Source: Pikeienuella sp964352385
GTDB lineage: Bacteria; Pseudomonadota; Alphaproteobacteria; Rhodobacterales; Rhodobacteraceae
Direction of reading: 5' to 3'
Assembly (NCBI GenBank): GCA_964352385.1
Contig: CAYGRU010000011.1
Span: 18,187 to 82,186 of the forward strand
Length of the DNA: 64,000 bases
The notes beneath the pieces were generated by a model. That model made no database searches. It saw nothing but the letters and a program-made list of their open reading frames with translations, and was not told the DNA's origin. Below, piece after piece: positions 41,643-49,231 of the stretch (position 1 is its first letter; each line of letters opens with the position of its first letter). Position numbers and translations under genes: made by a program.

Positions 41643-42380
41643 ATGACCAAATTCGCAGTCTTTGCCGGGGCGCTCGCCCTTGGCGTCGTCGCAGCCGGGT
41701 CCGCCTTCGCGGCGGGCCATTCGGTCCGCATGGGGACGGAGGGCGCATACCCCCCCTACAACTTCATCAACGACCAGGGTGAGGTTGACGGGTTCGAGCG
41801 TGAATTCGGGGATGAGGTCTGCAAGCGTGCCGGTCTGGAATGCACCTGGGTCACCAACGACTGGGACAGCATCATTCCGAACCTCGTATCCGGCAACTAT
41901 GACACGATCATCGCCGGCATGTCGGTGACTGACGAGCGGGATCAGGTGATCGACTTCACTCAGGCCTATATCCCGGCCTCGCCCTCCGCCTATGTCGCGG
42001 CCAGCGCGGATGTGGACCTTGAAGGCGGTGTCATCACCGCACAGGCCGCCACCATTCAGGCGAGCCATGTGGCCGCCTCCGGTGCGACGCTCGTGGAATT
42101 CGGCACGCCGGATGAAACCATCGCTGCCGTAACCAATGGTGAGGCCGATGCGGTTCTGGCCGACAAGGACTTCCTGTCCCCCATCGTGGCTGAAAGCGGC
42201 GGCGCACTGGTGTTCGTCGGCGAAGATGTCCCGCTTGGCGGCGGCATCGGCATGGGCGTTCGCGAAAGCGACGGCGCGTTGAAGGAAAAGCTGAACGCCG
42301 CCATCGATTCGATGAAGGCCGATGGCAGCCTGAACACCATGCTGGCGAAGTGGTTCACCGAGAACACGCCGCAGTGGTAA
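41643..42380 (+). CDS. Amino-acid ABC importer solute-binding protein (family 3)
   Basis: A 245-residue periplasmic protein. The signal peptide runs to about residue 23 (cleavage in GSAFAAG). The mature protein starts with VRMGTEGAYPPYNFIND, the hallmark of family 3 amino acid binding proteins, and has FDxxDGFERE-like INDQGEVDGFEREFGDEVC. GGGAG lies 7 nt before the ATG. It begins 26 bp after the ATPase gene and precedes the permeases. Ligand probably a polar or basic amino acid; opine/octopine-type binding proteins share this form. Confidence 0.94.
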   Translation: MTKFAVFAGALALGVVAAGSAFAAGHSVRMGTEGAYPPYNFINDQGEVDGFEREFGDEVCKRAGLECTWVTNDWDSIIPNLVSGNYDTIIAGMSVTDERDQVIDFTQAYIPASPSAYVAASADVDLEGGVITAQAATIQASHVAASGATLVEFGTPDETIAAVTNGEADAVLADKDFLSPIVAESGGALVFVGEDVPLGGGIGMGVRESDGALKEKLNAAIDSMKADGSLNTMLAKWFTENTPQW

Positions 42381-42446
42381 TCTGACGACAGCCGGCGCGC
42401 CTCCGGGTGCGCCGGCGCTGACGCTTTGGAAAGGCCGGGGGGCACC

Positions 42447-43301
42447 GTGTTCAGTTACTGCACCGATCCCAAAGCGTTGGAGGGGCTGGCATGGTTTGCC
42501 TGCTACCTGACCACGCCCAAGCATATGGGCTTTTTCTACAGCTTCTTCACGGTCATCGCGCTGCTGCTGATCGCCGTGCCGCCGATCATGGCGCTGGGCC
42601 TCGGCGGTGCACTGGCGAAACGGTCGGGCTTCGCCCCGCTGCGCTGGCTCGGCTCGCTCTACACCACGATGGTGCGCGGCGTGCCCGATATCGTCTTTTT
42701 CCTGTTCGTGCCCATCGCGCTGGATCAGGGCATCGAATATGCCCGCCACAAGGTGCTGTGCCCCGATGTCACCGCGCCGGTCTGGCAGGGTAATGATTTC
42801 GTTGTTTGCTCGGCCGCCAAGGCCCCACTGAACACGGCAGATGCCTGGGTGCATGATACCTATGGCTTCGCGCTTGCGGTCATCGCCTATTCCATCGTCT
42901 TCGGCGCCTTTGCCGCGAACATCATCGACGGTGCGCTGAAGGCGGTTCCACGCGGCCAGCTTGAGGCCGGGCAGGCCATCGGCATGTCGGCGCGGCAGGT
43001 GCGCTGGCGCATCCACATGCCGCAAATGTGGGTCTATGCCCTGCCGGGGCTGTCTAACCTCTGGATGATCCTCATCAAGGCGACGCCGCTCCTGTTCTTG
43101 CTCGGGGTGGAGGATATCGTCTACTGGGCCAAGGAACTGGGCGGGATGAAGACCCAGGCCTATGACTATCCGCACCCGGATTGGCGGCTCTGGTATTTCG
43201 GGGCGCTGCTGGTGTTCTATCTTTTCCTGACTTGGATCAGCCAGATCGGGTTCGACCGGCTGACCGCCCGCGTCTCACGCGGCCTCGCGGTGGCGAGATG
43301 A
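42447..43301 (+). CDS. Amino-acid ABC importer permease (HisQ/ArtQ type)
   Basis: A 284-residue inner-membrane permease. The EAA loop that docks with the ATPase is visible as EAGQAIGMSARQVRWRIHMP, and GTMVRGVPDI-like TTMVRGVPDIVFFLFVP lies earlier. The protein carries a hydrophilic insertion of about 35-40 residues with two cysteines (CPDVTAPVWQGNDFVVC) between transmembrane segments, not usual in short HisQ proteins. The start is uncertain: GTG at 42447 follows a G-run; TTG at 42426 is possible. Its stop overlaps the next permease gene (ATGA). Confidence 0.9.
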   Translation: MFSYCTDPKALEGLAWFACYLTTPKHMGFFYSFFTVIALLLIAVPPIMALGLGGALAKRSGFAPLRWLGSLYTTMVRGVPDIVFFLFVPIALDQGIEYARHKVLCPDVTAPVWQGNDFVVCSAAKAPLNTADAWVHDTYGFALAVIAYSIVFGAFAANIIDGALKAVPRGQLEAGQAIGMSARQVRWRIHMPQMWVYALPGLSNLWMILIKATPLLFLLGVEDIVYWAKELGGMKTQAYDYPHPDWRLWYFGALLVFYLFLTWISQIGFDRLTARVSRGLAVAR

Positions 43302-44137
43302 GCTGCTTCGAGACGCTGCAAGCCTACGGTCTGCGCGCCATCGGCATCGGCGAGCGGTTGCTGCCGAAAACCGACATCACCTTCTGCGAACAGGTCGTCC
43401 TGATCGGCTCCGGCATGATCTGGAATGTCTATTTCGCCGTTGTCGCCCTGCTGACCGGCTTTGCCTTCGCCACCATCCTTGCGCTCGGCAAGGGCAGCCG
43501 CAATCCGCTTTTCGGGGTTCCGTCGCGTGGCTTCATCTATCTCTTTCGCGGCACGCCGCTGTTTATCCAGTTCTTCTTCGTCTACGAGATGTTCGTGCTG
43601 CTGCCCAAGGTCGGGTTCGAGCTTGACCTCGGCTTTGCCGTCATTTCGGCGGAAACCCGCTGGCTGACCCGCGCGTGGCTAGGCGCGACCTTCGTGCTGT
43701 TCCTGAATACATCGGCCTACACGGCGGAGATTTTTCACGGCGCGCTGCGGACCGTGCCGCGCGGCGATATCGAGGCTGCCGATTCCATCGGCATGTCGCC
43801 GCGCCGCAAGTTCCGGCGCATCGTCTGGCCGACCATGCTGCGGCTCGCGTGGCCCAGCTACACGAACGAGGCGATCTTCCTGTTCCACGCTTCGGCGCTG
43901 GTGTTCTTTTCGTCCTTCCCTGCGTGGCGACAGGAAGGGGACGCGCTCTATTACGGCTCATATTTCGCCGAAAACACCTTCAACCCGTTCATCGCCTATC
44001 CGATCGTCGGGGCCTATTTCGTGCTCGGAACGCTGGTCATCATCCTGCTGTTCGGCGCGGTCGGCACGCGCCTCAACCGCCATGTCGCCCCGGAACAGCG
44101 CAGCACCTTCCGCTTTCGCCCGCAATTCATCCGCTAA
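43298..44137 (+). CDS. Amino-acid ABC importer permease (HisM type)
   Basis: A 279-residue permease, partner of the preceding one. TFVLFLNTSAYTAEIFHGAL and the EAADSIGMSPRRKFRRIVWP loop are the characteristic BPD_transp_1 features; YLFRGTPLFIQFFFVYEMF lies before them. It starts at an ATGA overlap with the upstream permease and ends the four-gene importer operon. It is convergent with a FAD-dependent oxidase gene (6 bp between stops). Confidence 0.94.
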   Translation: MSCFETLQAYGLRAIGIGERLLPKTDITFCEQVVLIGSGMIWNVYFAVVALLTGFAFATILALGKGSRNPLFGVPSRGFIYLFRGTPLFIQFFFVYEMFVLLPKVGFELDLGFAVISAETRWLTRAWLGATFVLFLNTSAYTAEIFHGALRTVPRGDIEAADSIGMSPRRKFRRIVWPTMLRLAWPSYTNEAIFLFHASALVFFSSFPAWRQEGDALYYGSYFAENTFNPFIAYPIVGAYFVLGTLVIILLFGAVGTRLNRHVAPEQRSTFRFRPQFIR

Positions 44138-44142
44138 GGCGG

Positions 44143-45219
44143 TCAGTTGAACCGATCCGGCCGGAAATCCGACAGAATCGGCGCATCGCCGCCCGTCACC
44201 TCCGCCGCGATCAGCGATCCGATCAGCGGGCCGAGCGTGATGCCGCTGTGCATCGCCGCCAGATAGACCCCCTCGATCCCGCGCGCCCTGCCGACCACCG
44301 GCAATCCATCTACCGGCGTCGGCCGCAGCCCCAGCATCAGACTGCCGAGCGTGATGCCATCAACCGCAGGCAACCGCGCCCGCAACCGGTCGAGGATCAG
44401 CGCCGCGAGCCCGCGCGGATCGCGCCCGATCATCCCCTCATGCGGGCCGCCGCCGCTGAAGATCTCGCCCGCGATCAGGCGGCCATCCGCCTCCTGCCGG
44501 AAATGGATCTCCGGCGTCAGCACGATATGGCGGATCACGGGGCGCACCGGGCGGGTGTGGACGATCAGGCCGATCTTGTTGGCCATCGGCAGGCGCACGC
44601 CAATCTCCGCCAGCAACGCCTCGCCGCCGACCCCCGCCGCGACCACGACCATGTCCGCCGCCAGCGGCCCGAAGCTGGTCTCGACCCCGGTGACCCGGTC
44701 GCCCGCATGGATGAACCCGCGCACCTCGCAGCCCTGAAGCCGTTCCGCCCCCAGCGCGACGGCAGCGGACAACAGCGCCTCGGTCGCGGCGTGCGGATCG
44801 ACGGCCCCGTCTGCCTCCCACAGCATCGCGCGGTCGGGCGCATCGGCGACCTCCGGCTCCAGCGCAGCAAAGGCCGCCCGGTCCAGCATCCGCGCCGCAT
44901 ATCCGCGCGCCTGCAATTGCGCATGCTGCGCGGTCAACGCGTCGCCCTCCACCTCCCAGCCCAGCGCGCCGTGCCAGCGCACCGGCGACGGCAACGGAAT
45001 ATCCAGATCGCGCCAGGCCTGCATCGCTGCCCGCCGAAGCCGGTAATAGGCATCGGTTTCGGCAAAGGCCGCATTGATCCAGCCGAAGGATTTTGCCGTC
45101 GCCCCGCTGGCGGCGGCAGCGCGTTCAACCACGACGACCTCTGCCCCCGCCTTCATCAGGTGATAGGTGGCAGAGGCACCGATGATCCCGGCGCCGATGA
45201 CGATGACACGCTGTTTCAT
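44143..45219 (-). CDS. FAD-dependent amino acid oxidoreductase (DadA/glycine-oxidase-like)
   Basis: A 358-residue flavoprotein of the DAO family. The N-terminal FAD site is VIVIGAGIIGASATYHL; further signatures are the GATAKSFGWINAAF region after the second strand and the C-terminal GLRPTPVDGLPVVGRARG stretch that contacts the cofactor. Predicted to oxidise an amine or D-amino/N-methyl amino acid. Neighbouring importers and sarcosine oxidase suggest a common role in amino-acid and methylamine use. The start codon at 45219 begins cleanly at MKQRVIVIG. Substrate is not determinable from sequence alone. Confidence 0.9.
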   Translation of the reverse strand: MKQRVIVIGAGIIGASATYHLMKAGAEVVVVERAAAASGATAKSFGWINAAFAETDAYYRLRRAAMQAWRDLDIPLPSPVRWHGALGWEVEGDALTAQHAQLQARGYAARMLDRAAFAALEPEVADAPDRAMLWEADGAVDPHAATEALLSAAVALGAERLQGCEVRGFIHAGDRVTGVETSFGPLAADMVVVAAGVGGEALLAEIGVRLPMANKIGLIVHTRPVRPVIRHIVLTPEIHFRQEADGRLIAGEIFSGGGPHEGMIGRDPRGLAALILDRLRARLPAVDGITLGSLMLGLRPTPVDGLPVVGRARGIEGVYLAAMHSGITLGPLIGSLIAAEVTGGDAPILSDFRPDRFN

Positions 45220-45316
45220 GGCCCCCTTGTGCCGCGCCGCACCGGGTCACGCAATCGGGGCATTGCACATTTTCCGGTGCCCCTTTACCTCACGCAGACC
45301 AAGCGAAGAGGCCCCG

Positions 45317-45679
45317 ATGACCACCGTGATCACAGTCTGCGACACATGCCGCCACGCCGCGCGCAAGAACCTGAAGGATCAACCGTCCTGCGGCGAGACG
45401 CTGCTGGCCGAGGTGCGCGCGGCGGCGGCATCAACGGCTGTGGAGGTGCGGCAGGTGTCCTGCCTGATGGGCTGTGAGCGGGCCTGCAATGTCGCCATCT
45501 CCGCCCCCGGCAAGCTGACCTATGTGCTCGGCACCTTCGATCCGACCGCCGAGGCCGCCAGCGGCATCGTCGAATATGCCCAAGGCCACCAGATCAGCGA
45601 CACCGGCGCGGTGCCGTTCCGGCAATGGCCGCTGGCCGTGAAGGGCCATTTCGTCGCCCGCATCCCGCCGCTGGACTGA
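45317..45679 (+). CDS. DUF1636 family putative metal-binding protein
   Basis: A 120-residue protein of the DUF1636 family. Cysteine pairs CDTCRHAARKN and CLMGCERACNVAI (and QPSCGE) suggest a metal or iron-sulfur site. GAAGAGG sits just upstream of the ATG. The family is often found near cobalamin or metal transport genes; no such genes are seen here. Function unknown. Confidence 0.85.
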   Translation: MTTVITVCDTCRHAARKNLKDQPSCGETLLAEVRAAAASTAVEVRQVSCLMGCERACNVAISAPGKLTYVLGTFDPTAEAASGIVEYAQGHQISDTGAVPFRQWPLAVKGHFVARIPPLD

Positions 45680-45741
45680 CACGCGCACCGCGCAGCGTTC
45701 CGCTTCCCTTAAATATCCACGCCGCCGACGATCACCGGCGC

Positions 45742-46506
45742 TTACGCCCGCTCATCCGCACCCATCCGCCGTTCCAACCACCGAACGGCGGTGGAGATGA
45801 TCAGCACCAGCACCAGATATTCGAGGATCAGGAAGGTATAGAGCTCCAGCGGGCGGTATTCCGTCACCGCAAGTTCGTTCGCCCGCCGCGTCAGCTCCTG
45901 CACCCCGATGACCGAGGCGAAGGCGCTCATCTTCACGATATAGATGAACTGGTTCGCCAGCGGCGGCAGGATGCGTCGGATCGCCTGCGGCAGGACCACA
46001 TAGCGCATGGTCTGAATGGCGTTCAGCCCCACCGTCTTTGCCGCCTCGGTCTGACCGCGCGCGATCGATTGGATACCCGCGCGATAGATCTCGGCGGTAA
46101 AGGCGCTGTCCGACACTGCCAGCGTGATGATCGCCCCCCAGAAGGGATCAATCGGCATGTTGATGCCCATCGCCTTCATCATCAGCGGCAGCCCGTAGAA
46201 CACCCAGAACAGCATCGGCAGCAACGGGATGGAGCGGACGAATTCCACATAGACCCGGTTCACCAGCCGCACCCAGCGATTGGGGCTGAAGGCGGGCAGG
46301 GCGATCAGCAGGCCAAGCGAGATGGAGATGACCGCCGTGATGACGGATATCTTGATCGTCATCCAGAACCCGCCAACAAGGAAATTGATGTTGGTCTGCC
46401 CCTGCTGCGTGGTCGGGTCGATCACATACCAGCCCCAGGCATTCGACGACGCACAACCGGACAGCAGCGCAAGGCACAGGATCAGGATCGGGGCGTTACG
46501 CATCAT
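45742..46506 (-). CDS. Amino-acid ABC importer permease with a lipoprotein-like N terminus
   Basis: A 254-residue permease of the HisQM family: SDSAFTAEIYRAGIQSIARG then the EAA loop EAAKTVGLNAIQTMRYVVLP. Unusually its first 18 residues (MMRNAPILILCLALLSGC) form a complete type II signal peptide with a lipobox L15-S16-G17-C18, before a short hydrophilic stretch and the first permease helix. Thus the protein may be lipid-modified at its N terminus, on the periplasmic side. It is the second gene after the ATPase (8-bp gap); the solute-binding gene is divergent at 47420. Only one permease is encoded, so a homodimer is likely. Confidence 0.9.
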   Translation of the reverse strand: MMRNAPILILCLALLSGCASSNAWGWYVIDPTTQQGQTNINFLVGGFWMTIKISVITAVISISLGLLIALPAFSPNRWVRLVNRVYVEFVRSIPLLPMLFWVFYGLPLMMKAMGINMPIDPFWGAIITLAVSDSAFTAEIYRAGIQSIARGQTEAAKTVGLNAIQTMRYVVLPQAIRRILPPLANQFIYIVKMSAFASVIGVQELTRRANELAVTEYRPLELYTFLILEYLVLVLIISTAVRWLERRMGADERA

Positions 46507-46514
46507 CCCGCGCC

Positions 46515-47267
46515 TCAGTGCCGCAGGATGCGCGCGAGGAAATCGCGGCAGCGTTGCGATTCCGGGGCGGCGAAGAATGTGGCGGGTGGGCCGGATTCGA
46601 CGATCTCTCCCGCATCCATGAACACCATCTGATCGGCGACCCTGCGGGCAAAGCCCATCTCGTGGGTGACGACGATCATCGTCATGCCGTCCTCCGCCAG
46701 ACCAACCATCACGTCGAGCACTTCGGAAATCATTTCAGGGTCGAGCGCCGAAGTCGGTTCATCGAACAGCATGATCTTCGGCTCCATGCACAGGCTGCGG
46801 GCAATCGCCACGCGCTGCTGCTGCCCCCCGGAAAGCTGTCCGGGCCGCTTGCCCGCCTGTTCGGGAATGCGCACCCGCTCCAGATAGGCCATCGCGCGGT
46901 CGCGCGCCTCCGCCCGGCCAAGGCCGCGCGCCTTCATCGGGCCGAGCGTCAGATTCTCCAGAACCGTCAGATGCGGGAACAGGTTGAACTGCTGAAACAC
47001 CATGCCGACCTCGGACCGGATCGCGGCGACGCTTTCCTTCGATCCGGTCAATTCGACCCCATCGACGCTGATCTGCCCGCTTTGATGTTCTTCCAGCCGG
47101 TTGATGCAGCGCACCACGGTGGACTTGCCCGAACCAGACGGGCCGCAGATCACCACACGCTCGCCCTTGCCGACCGTCAGCGACACGTCCTTCAGGACAT
47201 GGAAATCGCCGAACCACTTGTTGACAGCCACCATCGAAATGGCGGGCTGTGGTGCCGTCTCTGCCAT
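46515..47267 (-). CDS. Amino-acid ABC importer ATPase (GlnQ/HisP type)
   Basis: A 250-residue ATPase: Walker A GPSGSGKST, signature LSGGQQQRVAIARSL, Walker B IMLFDEPTSALDP and switch VVTHEMGFARRV. The ATG at 47267 has GAGGGGA 9 nt upstream; an upstream extension of 32 codons is basic and unlike the family. It is transcribed divergently from the solute-binding protein gene, with a shared control region that holds a perfect palindrome. Together these three genes make a second amino-acid importer distinct from the one at 40861-44137. Confidence 0.94.
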   Translation of the reverse strand: MAETAPQPAISMVAVNKWFGDFHVLKDVSLTVGKGERVVICGPSGSGKSTVVRCINRLEEHQSGQISVDGVELTGSKESVAAIRSEVGMVFQQFNLFPHLTVLENLTLGPMKARGLGRAEARDRAMAYLERVRIPEQAGKRPGQLSGGQQQRVAIARSLCMEPKIMLFDEPTSALDPEMISEVLDVMVGLAEDGMTMIVVTHEMGFARRVADQMVFMDAGEIVESGPPATFFAAPESQRCRDFLARILRH

Positions 47268-47296
47268 GTCGGCCTGTCCCCTCAACTTCACAGCCC

Positions 47297-47308
47297 TGTG
47301 CATGCACA
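47297..47308. promoter_or_regulatory. Perfect palindrome TGTGCATGCACA between divergent ABC genes
   Basis: A 12-bp perfect inverted repeat, 30 bp upstream of the ATPase start and about 112 bp upstream of the solute-binding gene start. Such a site between divergent importer genes is typical of an operator for a GntR- or LacI-like dimer. No regulator gene is adjacent, so the binding protein would be encoded elsewhere. Confidence 0.5.
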
Positions 47309-47419
47309 ATTTAGCGGTAGAACCCAAGGCGGCAAAAAGTTTTAATCGCTTTATTGCGACCACGGCCTAGGTCGCCCAATGAAGCGGTGCATCAGGCACC
47401 GCACGACAGGAGCCTGCCC

Positions 47420-48199
47420 ATGAAATTCCCCCTCGCCGCAGCACTCGCCGCTGCCCTTGCCTTCATCTCCGCCCCGCCGGCGGCGCATGCACAATCCGCC
47501 CTGAACGACATTCTCGACAGCGGCACGCTGAAAGTCGGCACGACCGGGGACTGGAACCCGATGTCGGTGCGCGACCCTGCCACCAATTCCTACAAGGGCT
47601 ATGACATCGACGTGATGACCGCCCTTGCCGAAGACCTCGGCGTCACGCTCGAATTCGTTCCGACCGACTGGAAAACGCTGGTGAACGGCGTGACCGCGGG
47701 CGCGTATCACATGACCGGCTCCGCCTCGATCAGCCCGGCGCGGATGAAGGTTGCCGGATTCTCCGAAAGCTATGTGCAGGTCGAGATTCTGCCTTTCACC
47801 ACATCGGACAAGGCCGACAAGTTTTCCGGCTGGGACAGCATCAACCAGCCCGACGTGACGGTCGCCACCGAACTCGGCACGACCTTCGAAAAACAGGCGA
47901 AGGAATGGTTCCCGAACGCCAAGATCACCGTGGTCGAGGCCCCGGCACGCGGATATCAGGAGGTCGTCACAGGCCGCGCCGATGTGTTCATCACCTCGAA
48001 TATCGAGGGCGCAACCCTGGCATCGCAGTTCCCCGTGGTCCGCGTCGCGGATGCAGCCGCCCGCGCCCCTGCACCGATCGCCATGATCCTGCCGCAGGAC
48101 GATCAGGTCTGGATCAACTACGTCAACAACTGGGTGAAGCTGAAAAAGCTGAGCGGGTTCTTTGACGCGACCGCTGTGAAGTGGGGCTTGTCGGAGTAA
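47420..48199 (+). CDS. Amino-acid ABC importer solute-binding protein (family 3)
   Basis: A 259-residue periplasmic protein with a signal peptide (MKFPLAAALAAALAFIS then APPAAHAQS, cleavage after AHA). The mature part begins with GTLKVGTTGDWNPMSVRDPA and continues YKGYDIDVMTALAEDLGV, typical of family 3 binding proteins. AGGAG lies 7 nt before the ATG. Divergent from its ATPase-permease pair; an intrinsic terminator follows. Ligand could be an amino acid or a cyclohexadienyl-type compound (the WNP motif is shared with PheC-like proteins). Confidence 0.92.
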   Translation: MKFPLAAALAAALAFISAPPAAHAQSALNDILDSGTLKVGTTGDWNPMSVRDPATNSYKGYDIDVMTALAEDLGVTLEFVPTDWKTLVNGVTAGAYHMTGSASISPARMKVAGFSESYVQVEILPFTTSDKADKFSGWDSINQPDVTVATELGTTFEKQAKEWFPNAKITVVEAPARGYQEVVTGRADVFITSNIEGATLASQFPVVRVADAAARAPAPIAMILPQDDQVWINYVNNWVKLKKLSGFFDATAVKWGLSE

Positions 48200-48220
48200 T
48201 CCGCACCCCAAGGGCGAACG

Positions 48221-48250
48221 AAAGGGCGCGGCATCTGCTGCGCCCTTTTT
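48221..48250 (+). terminator. Intrinsic terminator after the solute-binding gene
   Basis: A 9-bp perfect stem, AAAGGGCGC (48221-48229) with GCGCCCTTT (48240-48248), loop of 10 nt, followed by T-rich sequence. Outer GAACG/CGTTC arms extend it. The stop codon of the convergent panE-like gene lies in the outer arm, so the element may also serve that transcript. Confidence 0.85.
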
Positions 48251-48253
48251 CGT

Positions 48254-49228
48254 TCAGTAAAGCCCCGCCGACTTGGCCCTCAGCCGCACCAGCGCCAGCA
48301 CCGTGTCGATGGTCGGGGTCGGTGTCTCCGTCAGGCGGCCCAGTTCCGCCACGGCGGCGACCAGGGCGTCGATTTCCATCGGGCGGCCCGCGTCGAGGTC
48401 TTGCAACATCGACGTGCGATGTGCGCCGACCGCTGCGCCGCCGTCGATCCGGCGATCCACGTTGATGGGGAACTTGACGCCCAATTTCTCGGCCACTTCC
48501 TGCGCCTCCACCATCATCGCGCGGGCGACGGCGCGGGTGCCCTCGTCGGTGCAGAGGACATCCAGCGTCGCGTGGGTCAGGGCGGAGATCGGGTTGAACG
48601 AAAGGTTGCCCCAGAGCTTGACCCAGATTTCATCGCGGATGCGCGGGCGCACCGGGGCCTTCAGCCCCGCCGCCGACAACGCCTGCGACAGGGCCGTCGC
48701 CCGTTCGGTCTTCTCGCCGGAAGGTTCCCCCAACGAGAACCGATTGCCCTCGATATGGTGGATCACGCCCGGCTCCGACACCTCCGCCGCCGGATAGACG
48801 ACACAGCCGAGCACGCGGTCGGGGCCGAAGCCGTTCCATTGCGCATCACCGGGATCGACCGAGGCGAGGCGCGTCCCCTCCAGCGGGCCGCCGAGTTTGT
48901 GGAAATACCACCACGGCACGCCGTTCACGCCCGACACGATGGTGGTGTTCGGCCCGATCAGCGGCTGCATCTTCGCCACAACAGGCGGCACCGAATGGGC
49001 CTTCAGGGTGACAATGACGTAATCCTGCACGCCCAGCGTCGCCGGATCGTCGGACGCGGTGACGGGCACCACCACCTCCGCCCCCTCCTCGATCAGCTTC
49101 AATCCGTTGGCCTGCATCGCCGCCAGATGCGGCCCGCGCGCCACGAGGCTGACATCCGCACCGGCCTCAGCCAGTTTTACACCCATATAACCGCCGATGG
49201 CCCCGGCGCCGAATACACAGATCTTCAT
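48254..49228 (-). CDS. 2-dehydropantoate 2-reductase family protein (PanE/ApbA)
   Basis: A 324-residue NADPH-dependent reductase family member: CVFGAGAIGGYMGVKLAEAG at the N terminus, the GVNGVPWWYFHKL segment and the lysine region KLWGNLSFNPISALTHAT in the C-terminal domain. PanE makes pantoate for CoA, but many paralogues act on other 2-keto acids; the linked acyl-CoA ligase suggests a degradative role here. GGAGG lies 8 nt upstream, across the stop codon of the ligase gene (3-bp gap), so the pair is an operon. Confidence 0.88.
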   Translation of the reverse strand: MKICVFGAGAIGGYMGVKLAEAGADVSLVARGPHLAAMQANGLKLIEEGAEVVVPVTASDDPATLGVQDYVIVTLKAHSVPPVVAKMQPLIGPNTTIVSGVNGVPWWYFHKLGGPLEGTRLASVDPGDAQWNGFGPDRVLGCVVYPAAEVSEPGVIHHIEGNRFSLGEPSGEKTERATALSQALSAAGLKAPVRPRIRDEIWVKLWGNLSFNPISALTHATLDVLCTDEGTRAVARAMMVEAQEVAEKLGVKFPINVDRRIDGGAAVGAHRTSMLQDLDAGRPMEIDALVAAVAELGRLTETPTPTIDTVLALVRLRAKSAGLY

Positions 49229-49231
49229 CGC

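Noticed and set aside
41625..43175. A 516-codon minus-strand open frame over the first importer
   Set aside because: Antisense to the binding protein and permease genes, whose motifs are unmistakable; no coding signal of its own.
45317..45679. DUF1636 protein as thioredoxin or ferredoxin
   Set aside because: Cysteine spacing CxxC-x9+-C and CLMGCERAC does not match a ferredoxin signature, and no thioredoxin fold motif is visible.
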